Part shown: positions 51,146-58,276 of the stretch, one piece after another
How positions within the stretch are numbered: position 1 is the stretch's first letter
Layout of the letters: every line of letters starts with the position of its first letter
Origin: Ignavibacteria bacterium
Lineage (GTDB): Bacteria > Bacteroidota > Ignavibacteria > Ignavibacteriales > Ignavibacteriaceae
NCBI GenBank assembly: GCA_017302895.1
Contig: JAFLBV010000001.1
Location: forward strand, 1,597,001-1,661,000
Length of the DNA: 64,000 bases
Reading direction: 5' to 3'
Made by a program: the position numbers and the translations under genes
Notes under the pieces: model-generated
Told to the model about the DNA's origin: nothing
Seen by the model: the letters and a program-made list of their open reading frames with translations, nothing else
The model's database searches: none

Positions 51146-51795
51146 GCGGCAGCCTTCAATCTTGCATACTCGGCATCGAAATAAACCTTAAACCGTGCCC
51201 AGTCCCATGCGGGCCCGATGTCGTATTTGTCTTTCCTGAAATGCGTGTGCGTTGTGATCCCAACGAGCTTTTCATTGTTCTCGACATAATCGAGATTCGT
51301 GTTGATTATTGGCGGGATCCCGAACGCCAAACATCTCTCAGCCGCCCATTTTCCCACATTCTCGTATTGTGCTTCTGTAAAAGTTGCCCAGTGAAAAACG
51401 CCTTTGAATGGAGTCTTAAAACTGACATACTCACCCTTGTAAATATTGCCGTAACAATCCACCATAACGCCGTTCCTGCTCCAGAGTGGCCCGATGTTTT
51501 GAATCTCTATCCCGATGGTTCGCATTTCATTAAAAAGAGTCGAACCCAGATGATACGCCCACTTGGCAGGTGGAAATAATTCCGCAATCACTCCGTCCCT
51601 GCCGGCAGCATAAGTTGTTGCTACTTTTCCGGGTTGCTGATCGAAGTAGTTGCCGGTAGCGATTGCATCTCCGTACCCTGCTGTAAAATGGAATGTAAGA
51701 GCGTTTTTCTTTGTTACCTGATCAACATATTCGCCGATCTTAAGGTAACGACCCACCAGCTTGTAAGAGATTCTTTTAAGAAAATTCAGAAACAT
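51142..51795 (-). CDS. Endolysin, N-acetylmuramoyl-L-alanine amidase (Amidase_2)
   Basis: 217 residues, a single amidase domain with no signal peptide. Zn ligands by position are His36 in LTFHFTAG, a His in THTHF (183-185) and Asp192 in the KYDIGPAWDW box, which is a variant of the K-x-D-P-G-x-x-F-D-W box. YAAGRDG, HLGST and IGIEIQNIG are other matching segments. It cuts the amide bond between MurNAc and the peptide, lysing the host at the end of the phage cycle. It needs the holin candidate to reach the wall. Confidence 0.92.
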   Translation of the reverse strand: MFLNFLKRISYKLVGRYLKIGEYVDQVTKKNALTFHFTAGYGDAIATGNYFDQQPGKVATTYAAGRDGVIAELFPPAKWAYHLGSTLFNEMRTIGIEIQNIGPLWSRNGVMVDCYGNIYKGEYVSFKTPFKGVFHWATFTEAQYENVGKWAAERCLAFGIPPIINTNLDYVENNEKLVGITTHTHFRKDKYDIGPAWDWARFKVYFDAEYARLKAAA

Positions 51796-52125
51796 TTATC
51801 GCTTTCTCCACACGAAATAATAACCTAAAATAAAGCCGGTACTAAATACCGCAAACATCAACACCAGATCAATCCACCAAACGAATAAAGGGGAGTACAT
51901 CAGTACCGTCCCAACAATTGAAATCACCATTAAAAACTTCAGCAGGTGCCAGCCCCCGGCGAACATTGTAGCAACATGTTTTTGTAGCCATGTTCTAAGA
52001 CCAGGTGCCCAGTCGCCTTTTTCTAACCACCAATCTGTCTGGAAAATGAACCTGTTCCAGTTGAACTTGATCATGTCCATACCGCCGTTCAATAACCCGG
52101 CTATGAAGAAAAGTATAAAACTCAT
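51796..52125 (-). CDS. Phage membrane protein with three hydrophobic segments
   Basis: 109 residues: a short N-terminal hydrophobic stretch (1-14), then a Trp-rich polar part (NWNRFIFQTDWWLEKGDWAPG) and two helices near the end (about 59-78 and 83-103). It begins by ATGA overlap with the head-tail joining gene and abuts the endolysin. Holin or another lysis-linked membrane protein is plausible; there is no clear family. Confidence 0.62.
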   Translation of the reverse strand: MSFILFFIAGLLNGGMDMIKFNWNRFIFQTDWWLEKGDWAPGLRTWLQKHVATMFAGGWHLLKFLMVISIVGTVLMYSPLFVWWIDLVLMFAVFSTGFILGYYFVWRKR

Positions 52126-52448
52126 AACTCCGTCACCAGCTTCACATCAATTTCAATATGATCAGCTTCATCGTTCAGGTAGTTCACATTCACCACATCG
52201 AAAGTGTACTGACCATTTTTTACCCGGTCTGTCAAACTCACAGAGAGCAACTTGGAGCAATAAATTCTGTGTGTAGACTCATAACCTTGCTTCTCGTTTA
52301 TCACTCGTTCACGCCCCTGTAAAAGCCTGATTCGCCCCATAAAGTCGGCTACCTTGACATAACTCTCACTAAAAGCACCACCATAGTCCACAGTTCTCGA
52401 AACCGAATAAAGCTGACAGTTCTGTTTGTAGTAGTCGCTAACACTCAC
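52122..52448 (-). CDS. Head-tail joining protein (SPP1 gp16-like)
   Basis: 108 residues, beta-barrel pattern: CQLYSVSRTVDYGGAFSESYVKVADFMGRIRLLQGRERV and then VNVNYLNDEADHIEIDVKLV. The GRI-RLLQGRE...-H-IYC segment is typical of head-tail adaptors that plug the portal after packaging. It overlaps the gp6-like connector by 4 bp. Confidence 0.82.
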   Translation of the reverse strand: MSVSDYYKQNCQLYSVSRTVDYGGAFSESYVKVADFMGRIRLLQGRERVINEKQGYESTHRIYCSKLLSVSLTDRVKNGQYTFDVVNVNYLNDEADHIEIDVKLVTEL

Positions 52449-52765
52449 ACAAATCTCAGCTTTTTGTACGGTTTCAAACCGGCCCTGATGCTCTCTGGAA
52501 TAGCACCAAAAAACGATACGGAATAGTCCCCAATACTTTCACCGCTAACACCTTTGTACGTCATTGCGAACTTGATCAACTGTGAAGCCGGCAACTTTAG
52601 CCCGGCAGGAAAAGAAGTGACGCCATCCCCATCGGTAAAATCATCATTGCAGTATCTCACAACAAAATCCTCTACAATCGGTATCATCATCTCAATCTGA
52701 TCATCTTTTGTATCGTCTGAAATAGAGAGCAGCGTCTTAACTTCTGCAAGCGTAATAATCGCCAT
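52445..52765 (-). CDS. Head-tail connector (gp6-like)
   Basis: 106 residues, helical: TLAEVKTLLSISDDTKDDQIEMMIPIVEDFVVRYCND is the standard start of phage gp6/gp15-like connectors (LxxxKxxLxIxxxxxDxxIxxxIxxA). The later helix LPASQLIKFAMTYKG also fits. A ring of this protein sits under the portal. Confidence 0.88.
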   Translation of the reverse strand: MAIITLAEVKTLLSISDDTKDDQIEMMIPIVEDFVVRYCNDDFTDGDGVTSFPAGLKLPASQLIKFAMTYKGVSGESIGDYSVSFFGAIPESIRAGLKPYKKLRFV

Positions 52766-52768
52766 TTC

Positions 52769-52978
52769 TTACTTCTTTTTCCCTTTTACCTCTTCCGTTT
52801 CAGAAGGAGTTGTTTCGCTGAAATCCTTTCCGCAGACCGATGACGCTCTCAGCTTATCAGCAAGCGAAGCATCTTCCGTGACAAAAAGATTATCCTGAAA
52901 CTTTACCCTTGCTCCACCCGGGAGAGTGATACCAAAATTCCTGTATTTTGAAATGAAAGTGAATTTGTGTGACATGTC
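52769..52978 (-). CDS. Small phage head protein, unknown
   Basis: 69 residues from an ATG after GGAA; a longer frame to 53023 has no ribosome site. It reads MSHKFTFISKYRNFGITLPGG, then ARVKFQDNLFVTEDASLAD, a beta-hairpin pattern seen in short proteins next to the capsid gene (capsid decoration or stabilising type). The acid/lysine end ETEEVKGKKK is probably disordered. Confidence 0.65.
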   Translation of the reverse strand, partial: DMSHKFTFISKYRNFGITLPGGARVKFQDNLFVTEDASLADKLRASSVCGKDFSETTPSETEEVKGKKK

Positions 52979-53046
52979 GTTTTCCAAATTGCGTGATAAA
53001 AAAAGAGAGAGACGCCTAAACAAGACGCCCCTCTCGGGAGATCAAA

Positions 53047-54234
53047 TTATATTGCTTTTTTGAGGATACCGTGGCACTCTTCGTTGTGGATTTCAAGTCC
53101 CACATCAAAAAGGATCTTGTCAGTCACGCCGTCAACTCCGGGAGTCTCGACACCTTCCTCGATCCTGAATTTACGGCTTCCTTTTTTGTCGTTTGCCATA
53201 TAGCGAAGTCTTACTTTCTCCGCATCCACCGTGAAACCGTAATCGGTATACTTTCCGTCCATTACGGGATTCCAAACAACATCTACGATGCCGAAAGGAG
53301 TTAAATACTCAGTCAGGTTCACACCGTAAATTGATGTAACGGGATTCGGATTGATTTGGTACCGGTTCTTGATGAACTTGTTGATCTCAAGTAGCTGTCC
53401 GCTTCCGCACATGTGGATTTTCCTGCCGGCACCCTTTGCAAACACTTCCATAAGGTGTGCGTCAAAAGTGTCCTCGTCAAGTGTCGTGTAATTGTTCACA
53501 TTTGAAGTGATTCTTCCCTGAAATCCGTGTCCCCAAGTGGTTCTGTAAGATCCAACACTGGCATATCCCTGTGCCGGTGCAAAAAGAAAATACCTTTCAA
53601 CTTGCAGCTTTAACTCCTCGATCTTTTTTATCACCAGCGAAGCATGATCGACAGAGTCAGTGTAATTCTGTCCTGCCTGATACCTGCCTGTAGAAGCCAC
53701 AGAATCGGAGAAAATATTCAGGTAGTTGAACTTTTCAACTTCTGCATTCCTGCCGGTTCCTCTCACACCTGAATACTCATGGTTTCTGCTCCCTATGACC
53801 TTAAGATACATCCCTTCGGTTTGAAGCGATGTAAGGTTAGAAGTGCCGTCAATGTGGGTCAGCACCACCTGATTTGTTGACCTCGAAGAAACATATGCCA
53901 TGGCATCAGTTTCCTCAATCAACACAATGTCATCAAGTGTAAAGATTGAAATATCGTTACAGTTCGATGCATTCAGAGTGATTGTTGCAGGAGTTCCGAG
54001 AGCCGAGATGGTAGTTTTGTTTGTGGTCTGATGCGGCATAAAAGCGTCCTCAAACCATGCAAATTTTCCCATCTGATTGATTACCTCCTTGGCTTTTGAA
54101 ACCGCAGAGAAAAAAAGTAACTGCAAAAGGGGAGTCTGGTAAGGTTTCACCAGAGCCAAAACCTTTTCATTATCGGGTAACTGATTGGCAGCTACCGCAT
54201 TTGCACTGTTGTTTACGCCTGTTATAATAGACAT
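53047..54234 (-). CDS. Major capsid protein (SU10-type, HK97 fold)
   Basis: 395 residues. Matches the SU10 major head protein family: VKPYQTPLLQLLFFS near the start, then VGSYRTTWGHGFQGRITSNV in parts, the A-domain region IHMCGSGQLLEINKFIKNR and GIVDVVWNPVMDGKYTDYGFTVDAEKVRLRYM. No protease-cleaved delta domain is visible, so the separate scaffold upstream fits. It is the main shell protein of the icosahedral head. The ATG at 54234 follows AGAGG. Confidence 0.87.
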   Translation of the reverse strand: MSIITGVNNSANAVAANQLPDNEKVLALVKPYQTPLLQLLFFSAVSKAKEVINQMGKFAWFEDAFMPHQTTNKTTISALGTPATITLNASNCNDISIFTLDDIVLIEETDAMAYVSSRSTNQVVLTHIDGTSNLTSLQTEGMYLKVIGSRNHEYSGVRGTGRNAEVEKFNYLNIFSDSVASTGRYQAGQNYTDSVDHASLVIKKIEELKLQVERYFLFAPAQGYASVGSYRTTWGHGFQGRITSNVNNYTTLDEDTFDAHLMEVFAKGAGRKIHMCGSGQLLEINKFIKNRYQINPNPVTSIYGVNLTEYLTPFGIVDVVWNPVMDGKYTDYGFTVDAEKVRLRYMANDKKGSRKFRIEEGVETPGVDGVTDKILFDVGLEIHNEECHGILKKAI

Positions 54235-54257
54235 ATTCTACCTCTAAATTCAAAAAA

Positions 54258-54839
54258 TTAAACTAATTCGAGCAGTGCTTTCGTCAGTTCGCTTTGTGTC
54301 CCGGCAGGAGGTGGAGCTGCAGAAGCGTTTGCCCCCGGTTCTCTTCCATTCTGCTTAAACTTGTCGCTTACCTGAGCTTCAACTGCCCTTTTAAAATGCT
54401 CCTCGAACAGACTTATATTTCGCTTGGTACCTTCTTCATCATCACCCAAAAACCTGTCCACAATATCGACCGGTAAACCTTTCACAGTAGCTTCCTTGAT
54501 TGCGGCATTAAGAAGATCTTTTCTCTTCAATTCTGCCAGCAGATCGTTCTGCTTCTTCTCCAGTTCCCTCAGCTTCTTTGCGTCCTCACTCTCGGGTGGG
54601 TACCTCTTGGCAATCTCATCATCAAGCACCTTCTGCAGATTATTCTGCTTCCAGCTCTCAATCGATTTCGTAACCTTTGCATCCGTCAGGCTCATCAGAA
54701 GCTTCTTACCTTCGTCGGTATTTTCTACATAGTCCTTCACCGTTTCACTCGTAACCGGTTTAAGTCCTTCCACAAACTTCAACACCTCTTCGCCAGCTTC
54801 CTTCTCCTTCAAAAACGCAATCAATTTCTCCAAGTCCAT
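54258..54839 (-). CDS. Scaffold protein (DUF4355-like)
   Basis: 193 residues: helical start (LEKLIAFLKEKEAGEEVLKFVEGL), a coiled-coil centre (DAKKLRELEKKQNDLLAELKRKDLLNAAI), then a helical region LPVDIVDRFLGDDEEG and a Pro/Ala/Gly-rich tail ending ELTKALLELV. This is the layout of phage minor structural/scaffold proteins located directly before the capsid gene. First gene of the second late block, after the inserted accessory genes. Confidence 0.85.
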   Translation of the reverse strand: MDLEKLIAFLKEKEAGEEVLKFVEGLKPVTSETVKDYVENTDEGKKLLMSLTDAKVTKSIESWKQNNLQKVLDDEIAKRYPPESEDAKKLRELEKKQNDLLAELKRKDLLNAAIKEATVKGLPVDIVDRFLGDDEEGTKRNISLFEEHFKRAVEAQVSDKFKQNGREPGANASAAPPPAGTQSELTKALLELV

Positions 54840-54938
54840 TCTCTTCTCCTTTTTGCGTGCCCTGTGAGTGCATGCCTCATCAGTGCAACATTTTCAAAAA
54901 TCTTTAGGGGAATTTTATGTCAGGCAGGAAGTGAAATC

Positions 54939-54957
54939 AACCTAAACTTTTTAGGTT
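54939..54957. promoter_or_regulatory. Hairpin in the divergent region before the coiled-coil trio
   Basis: AACCTAA-ACTTT-TTAGGTT, a perfect 7-bp stem with a 5-nt loop. It is in the 273-bp gap (54840-55112) that must contain the promoter of the capsid/tail block (minus) and of the coiled-coil trio (plus). Possible operator. Confidence 0.45.
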
Positions 54958-55047
54958 ACTCGAAAAATATTGAAATAGTTTTGTGATAAGTCTTTATAAT
55001 GCAAAGGTTTAGAGATAAATTTTTCTCTAAAATAATTCGCAAAAAAC

Positions 55048-55075
55048 TTGACCCGTATTACTGCAATCCTATATT
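55048..55075 (+). promoter_or_regulatory. Candidate promoter of the coiled-coil trio
   Basis: TTGACC and TATATT are 16 bp apart, about 37 bp before the ATG at 55113. A weaker candidate (TTGAAA, 19 bp, TATAAT) is at 54970-55000. Confidence 0.55.
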
Positions 55076-55112
55076 AATCATAAGAAATTAATTACAACAC
55101 GGAGACATAAAA

Positions 55113-55385
55113 ATGACAAACACACAAAACACAAACGGAATCAAAGCTCAGGAAATCGCCAATAAGCTGACAAAAATTGCAGATAGCATCTGGAGAGAAG
55201 AGTTGAGGATAGAAAGAGCAACACAAAATTTGAAAGATGCTGAAGAGTTGTTTTCACAGAATGAAATAGCCAATGAAAGTTTCGAGATCTGGAAAAGCAA
55301 ATTTACAGCACAGTTGGAAGAAGCAAAAAAAGCGATTGAAGTTCTGAAAGAAGAGTGGAACAATACAATAGTAAGAATACAATAA
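55113..55385 (+). CDS. Small coiled-coil protein A, unknown (trio member)
   Basis: 90 residues, nearly all helical. It begins with a polar leader (TNTQNTNGIKAQE), then IANKLTKIADSIWREELRIERATQNLKDAEELF and a second helix (FTAQLEEAKKAIEVLKEEWNNTIVRI). The pattern N-x-L-x-K-x-A...R-I-E-R-A-x-x-N-L-K-D-x-E, then a linker, a tyrosine/phenylalanine-headed second helix and an end helix with N near its end is shared with the two genes that follow, so they look like an old gene family. No membrane helix. GGAG ribosome site. Antisense to the late genes' direction. Confidence 0.7.
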   Translation: MTNTQNTNGIKAQEIANKLTKIADSIWREELRIERATQNLKDAEELFSQNEIANESFEIWKSKFTAQLEEAKKAIEVLKEEWNNTIVRIQ

Positions 55386-55436
55386 ACACAAAACCGGGGG
55401 GCGGACCAACCGCCCTTCATAAAACGGAGATACAAA

Positions 55437-55727
55437 ATGTTAGAGACACCAATCACAAAAAAAACAATTGACAACTTAAATAAGCTCTCAGCATTAACAG
55501 GCAGAATGTCAGACTATGAGTGGGAAATAGCAAGGCTCGAAAGGAATCTGAAAGAGTTAGACGAACTCGAACCAGAAAGCGGCAAACCTTTTACTTTCGA
55601 GAGAAGCAGATACCAGCAAGAGTTAGCCGAAGCCAAAAGAGGATTTACAGAAGTCATAGACGAATTGAACCAGATTCTGCAGAATTCAATGCTTACCATT
55701 AATAAAAAGGAAGGAGAATCAAAATGA
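55437..55727 (+). CDS. Small coiled-coil protein B, unknown (trio member)
   Basis: 96 residues. Aligns by eye with protein A: IDNLNKLSALTGRMSDYEWEIARLERNLKELDELE in short pieces, then a linker (PESGKPFTFERS) and a second helix RYQQELAEAKRGFTEVIDELNQIL. The ribosome site is GGAG before ATG. The stop overlaps the start of protein C by 4 bp (ATGA), so B and C are translationally coupled. Confidence 0.7.
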   Translation: MLETPITKKTIDNLNKLSALTGRMSDYEWEIARLERNLKELDELEPESGKPFTFERSRYQQELAEAKRGFTEVIDELNQILQNSMLTINKKEGESK

Positions 55728-55996
55728 ATCTTCAACAGACGATCAGCACAGAGGCAAACCGGTTAATGAAAATGGCATCAATGCTCACAAGAATAGCCGG
55801 TCTGAAAATCCGAATCAGTGAACTCGAACCTCTTCTCTACACTGCAATCGAGGAGGGTAATGAAGAAGATCACATGGACTATCAAAGGGAAATAGTGGAA
55901 TATGAAATCGAGCTGGAGCTTTTGATAGAAGGTTACAACGAAATGCTCGAAACACACAAAAGAACATCAACAAACCTTAAACCACTGGTGGTATAA
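55724..55996 (+). CDS. Small coiled-coil protein C, unknown (trio member)
   Basis: 90 residues with the same plan: EANRLMKMASMLTRIAGLKIRISELEPLLYTAIEE, then DHMDYQREIVEYEIELELLIEGYNEMLETH and a polar end. The first helix matches protein B in the spacing of Leu, Arg and Ile (LTRIAGL-IRISELEPLL against LTGRMSD-EIARLERNL). GGAG ribosome site. Followed by a terminator. Confidence 0.7.
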   Translation: MNLQQTISTEANRLMKMASMLTRIAGLKIRISELEPLLYTAIEEGNEEDHMDYQREIVEYEIELELLIEGYNEMLETHKRTSTNLKPLVV

Positions 55997-56053
55997 AATG
56001 AAAAGAATGAACCAGAACCTCGAATAAGATTAACCCCACCTTAATCCCTTCCT

Positions 56054-56087
56054 AAAAGAAAACCCCAGATTTTGGGGTTTCTTCTTT
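56054..56087 (+). terminator. Rho-independent terminator after the coiled-coil trio
   Basis: AAGAAAACCCC and GGGGTTTCTT arms around AGATTTT, then CTTT. It closes the trio unit. Confidence 0.8.
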
Positions 56088-56153
56088 GCCAATTGAAATT
56101 ATTTTCATAGTTTCAAACATCATCGTTTATATTTTTTGCAAGGAATTTTATAT

Positions 56154-56705
56154 ATGAGAATCGCTCTTTTATTAGCTGTTCTTTCAGGGTTACTTTCTGC
56201 TCAGTATCAGCATTACCCGAAGTTTTACACCTCACCGAGCCAGACTTGGGCCACCGACAAATTCGATACTACCAATTACTTGATCGGCACATTAAATGAT
56301 CGTATCTATTATAATTTCATGTTGACTGGAAGAGATGATAGTCTGCGAAATTCCTCCTACCTTTTCATTAACGACCGCTTACATCAGAAAAAGTTCACCT
56401 TCACATATCGTGGAAATCTTGATAGTACATTTTATTTAGCTGATCAGCATAATAAAGGTTTACTTTGGTTATATACAACCACTCCACAACCCTTTATCGT
56501 CACCGATACTGGTCGATTTTGGCGAAAGTACACAAAACCTGAAATTATCTCTTATCTTAAAAAAGGGAGTAGATACGAAAATAGATACAACCTTGCCAAT
56601 GGAGATGTTATTGAGATGAATATTTGGTTTTTAATGGATAACGAGGTCTGTTACGGCGAGCTGATTTTCAGTAGCAAGGAGTTTGTTAGAAAAGAGGGGG
56701 AATAA
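56154..56705 (+). CDS. Exported protein of unknown function (prophage accessory gene)
   Basis: 183 residues with a signal peptide (about 1-16, ending GLLSAQ) like host exported proteins. The mature part (YQHYPKFYTSPSQTW...) is beta-rich with many Tyr and Asn, and ends FSSKEFVRKEGE. No known domain. The ATG at 56154 follows AAGGAA; an in-frame TTG at 56136 is unlikely. An exported protein carried by a prophage often changes the host surface (superinfection exclusion or fitness); that is a guess. It is convergent to the Panacea-like gene. Confidence 0.68.
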   Translation: MRIALLLAVLSGLLSAQYQHYPKFYTSPSQTWATDKFDTTNYLIGTLNDRIYYNFMLTGRDDSLRNSSYLFINDRLHQKKFTFTYRGNLDSTFYLADQHNKGLLWLYTTTPQPFIVTDTGRFWRKYTKPEIISYLKKGSRYENRYNLANGDVIEMNIWFLMDNEVCYGELIFSSKEFVRKEGE

Positions 56706-56729
56706 AAAACCCGTTACGAGAACGGGTCG
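56704..56729 (-). terminator. Rho-independent terminator of the cyclase-Panacea operon
   Basis: Minus strand ACCCGTT-CTCGT-AACGGGT and a T6 run. It lies 74 bp after the Panacea-like stop and also overlaps the end of the convergent gene. The accessory pair therefore ends before the next phage gene. Confidence 0.82.
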
Positions 56730-56802
56730 AGGATAAACTATTTTCATTCGATTCCAAGTGCAGTATCGAGACAGCCTCGTTTTGTTAAGAATCTGAGGGT
56801 TT

Positions 56803-57315
56803 CTATTGTTTGATGATGGTGTTGGCCCATTCCAATAATTTATTGTCATTCTGACACTTCGTTAAATCCAATTCCTCATTCCAATTTGCGCTTTTCCACG
56901 GTTCAAATTCATGAGATTTCCGTGACAGATCAGAGGCATTCCAATGGATAAGGTTACAACTGACTAACTTAATGGTCTCGCGTTCTTTTTCGTCGAAAAA
57001 ATTATCAATGAAAAATCGATATTGATTCGCATCAAGAGTACTTCGATAGTTGTACACAAAGTTAGAATACTCGACTGTCTCTTCTTCAGTTAAGAAGTTC
57101 TTCTCAATTAAGAACCTTCTTACCTCATCAATGTATTCAGGAACAGGTCCGTATGGCATTTTGTAATATTTCGCCGCAGTTATCACTTGGTTATACTGTA
57201 TGAGATGAAATACATCACTGAAAAACAATAATTTATTAAGACTTGTCCTCTTAATTGCTCTTTTGCTGGTGTATAAAAGAGTTAAAACCGAAAATTTTTC
57301 AATATCAATGCTCAT
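56803..57315 (-). CDS. Panacea/SocA-like (DUF4065) protein, putative antitoxin
   Basis: 170 residues. Panacea signatures: L26-N-K-L-L-F-F-S-D34 (the KLLY(F)xxD motif), then MPYGPVP at about 53-59 and SHEFEPWKSA near residue 132-141 (the typical S-H-x-x-x-PW end). SocA, the named member, is a proteolytic adaptor-type antitoxin; the wider Panacea family acts as antitoxin domains paired with many unrelated toxins. The ATG at 57315 sits 6 bp after AAGGAG and overlaps the cyclase stop by 11 bp, so it is made directly after the cyclase. Antitoxin role is an inference from family and coupling. Confidence 0.85.
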   Translation of the reverse strand: MSIDIEKFSVLTLLYTSKRAIKRTSLNKLLFFSDVFHLIQYNQVITAAKYYKMPYGPVPEYIDEVRRFLIEKNFLTEEETVEYSNFVYNYRSTLDANQYRFFIDNFFDEKERETIKLVSCNLIHWNASDLSRKSHEFEPWKSANWNEELDLTKCQNDNKLLEWANTIIKQ

Positions 57316-58168
57316 CACTCGCTCCTTTTGAGAATCCATTTTCCAAATTCTCTAATGCTTTTTGGATTAGCTGATCAACACTTGAAAACGCATTTGTTGA
57401 TGGCCTTTTTTTTACAAAAAAACTAAACAATTCATTAGTGACATTTTCACTATAAATAGATGGAATTATTGCGGTAATATTATCAGCAATCATTTGCTTG
57501 CCGGTTAATAAGTAGAAAACTTCACCTTTGGCATCGTCCCATCCTCGCATTTTCCTTCGACAACTGATTAATTCAAATTTTTGCTGAGATTCTGAAATTT
57601 TCTGAGTTCTCTTAATCGCATTCGCTATCATCTCATTTAGAACAATGTGGGTGGTATCAGCAAATTTCTCTAATCTAAAAGCAAAGTCAATGCCTCGTCC
57701 CAATACATCCTTCGCACCACTTGCTCCTGTATCGATCAATTGAATACCTGTCAAATAGGCAATTACAGATTTTAATTTTAAGCCACAGAATTCGTCTTCT
57801 TCATGTATCGCATTAATAAATTCAAGAGTATTATCTATTAAAAACTGTGCCAGTTGTGGATCGCATTCCTGATTTTTAAATTTTTCCTTACCGATTGTAC
57901 CAGGGTAAAAAACTAGTAAACCGTCCCCTATAAACTTAATAATCGCCTGCTCTGCTCCCATCTTTTCGGCAAAGGACTCAAAAAACCTGCGGAATGCAGA
58001 GTATAAAATACCAGTTTGGGTGGCCCATTTTTCACTGTAATGGATTTTTCTAATTGTTGAATCTTTAATATCAAGTAATACTAAAAACCCGTTTCTTCGC
58101 TGTGAATTGATTTTTCGCAATGTACTAACATCACTTTCCGACAGGATATTATTACCGTTCTCTCCCAT
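57305..58168 (-). CDS. Class III nucleotide cyclase-like protein, possible toxin/signal enzyme
   Basis: 287 residues. The cyclase domain spans about 27-190. Metal Asps are D33 (LLDIKDST, as in the FxDIxGFT motif) and D82 (KFIGDG). Base-contact residues are K78 (4 before D82) and D144 in KDVLG, which matches the Asp before the purine pocket. The transition-state pair has D151 instead of Asn and R155 (RGIDFAFR; spacing 7 and 4 as in true cyclases). It could make cAMP, cGMP or another cyclic nucleotide. The C-terminal ~95 residues have no known domain. ATG at 58168; a TTG at 58267 was rejected. Distinct from tail/head genes; AT-rich; gained by transfer probably. Confidence 0.82.
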   Translation of the reverse strand: MGENGNNILSESDVSTLRKINSQRRNGFLVLLDIKDSTIRKIHYSEKWATQTGILYSAFRRFFESFAEKMGAEQAIIKFIGDGLLVFYPGTIGKEKFKNQECDPQLAQFLIDNTLEFINAIHEEDEFCGLKLKSVIAYLTGIQLIDTGASGAKDVLGRGIDFAFRLEKFADTTHIVLNEMIANAIKRTQKISESQQKFELISCRRKMRGWDDAKGEVFYLLTGKQMIADNITAIIPSIYSENVTNELFSFFVKKRPSTNAFSSVDQLIQKALENLENGFSKGASDEH

Positions 58169-58239
58169 TTTGTGACGCTCTTTTAATCGATTAATGAAGT
58201 GGCAATTAAAATAAAATATCAATCCTATTAAGTTAATAA

Positions 58240-58268
58240 ATTTTAACAATTTGTTATATTTTAACAAT
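58240..58268 (-). promoter_or_regulatory. Direct repeats/palindrome upstream of the cyclase operon
   Basis: ATTTTAACAAT is repeated exactly at 58240-58250 and 58258-58268 (18-bp spacing), and TAACAA-T-TTGTTA at 58244-58256 is a perfect palindrome. It lies 72-100 bp before the cyclase ATG, in a 108-bp AT-rich gap. Good candidate operator for autoregulation, perhaps by the antitoxin complex. Confidence 0.58.
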
Positions 58269-58276
58269 CACATTTT

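Noticed and set aside
56803..58168. Calling the cyclase-Panacea pair a Pycsar or CBASS system
   Set aside because: There is no TIR, transmembrane, nuclease or phospholipase effector, and the cyclase is not a CD-NTase; only a resemblance in logic can be claimed.
58169..58267. Longer N-terminus (TTG start) for the cyclase-like protein
   Set aside because: It would code through the repeat-bearing upstream region and add a hydrophobic, Asn/Lys-rich stretch with no ribosome site.
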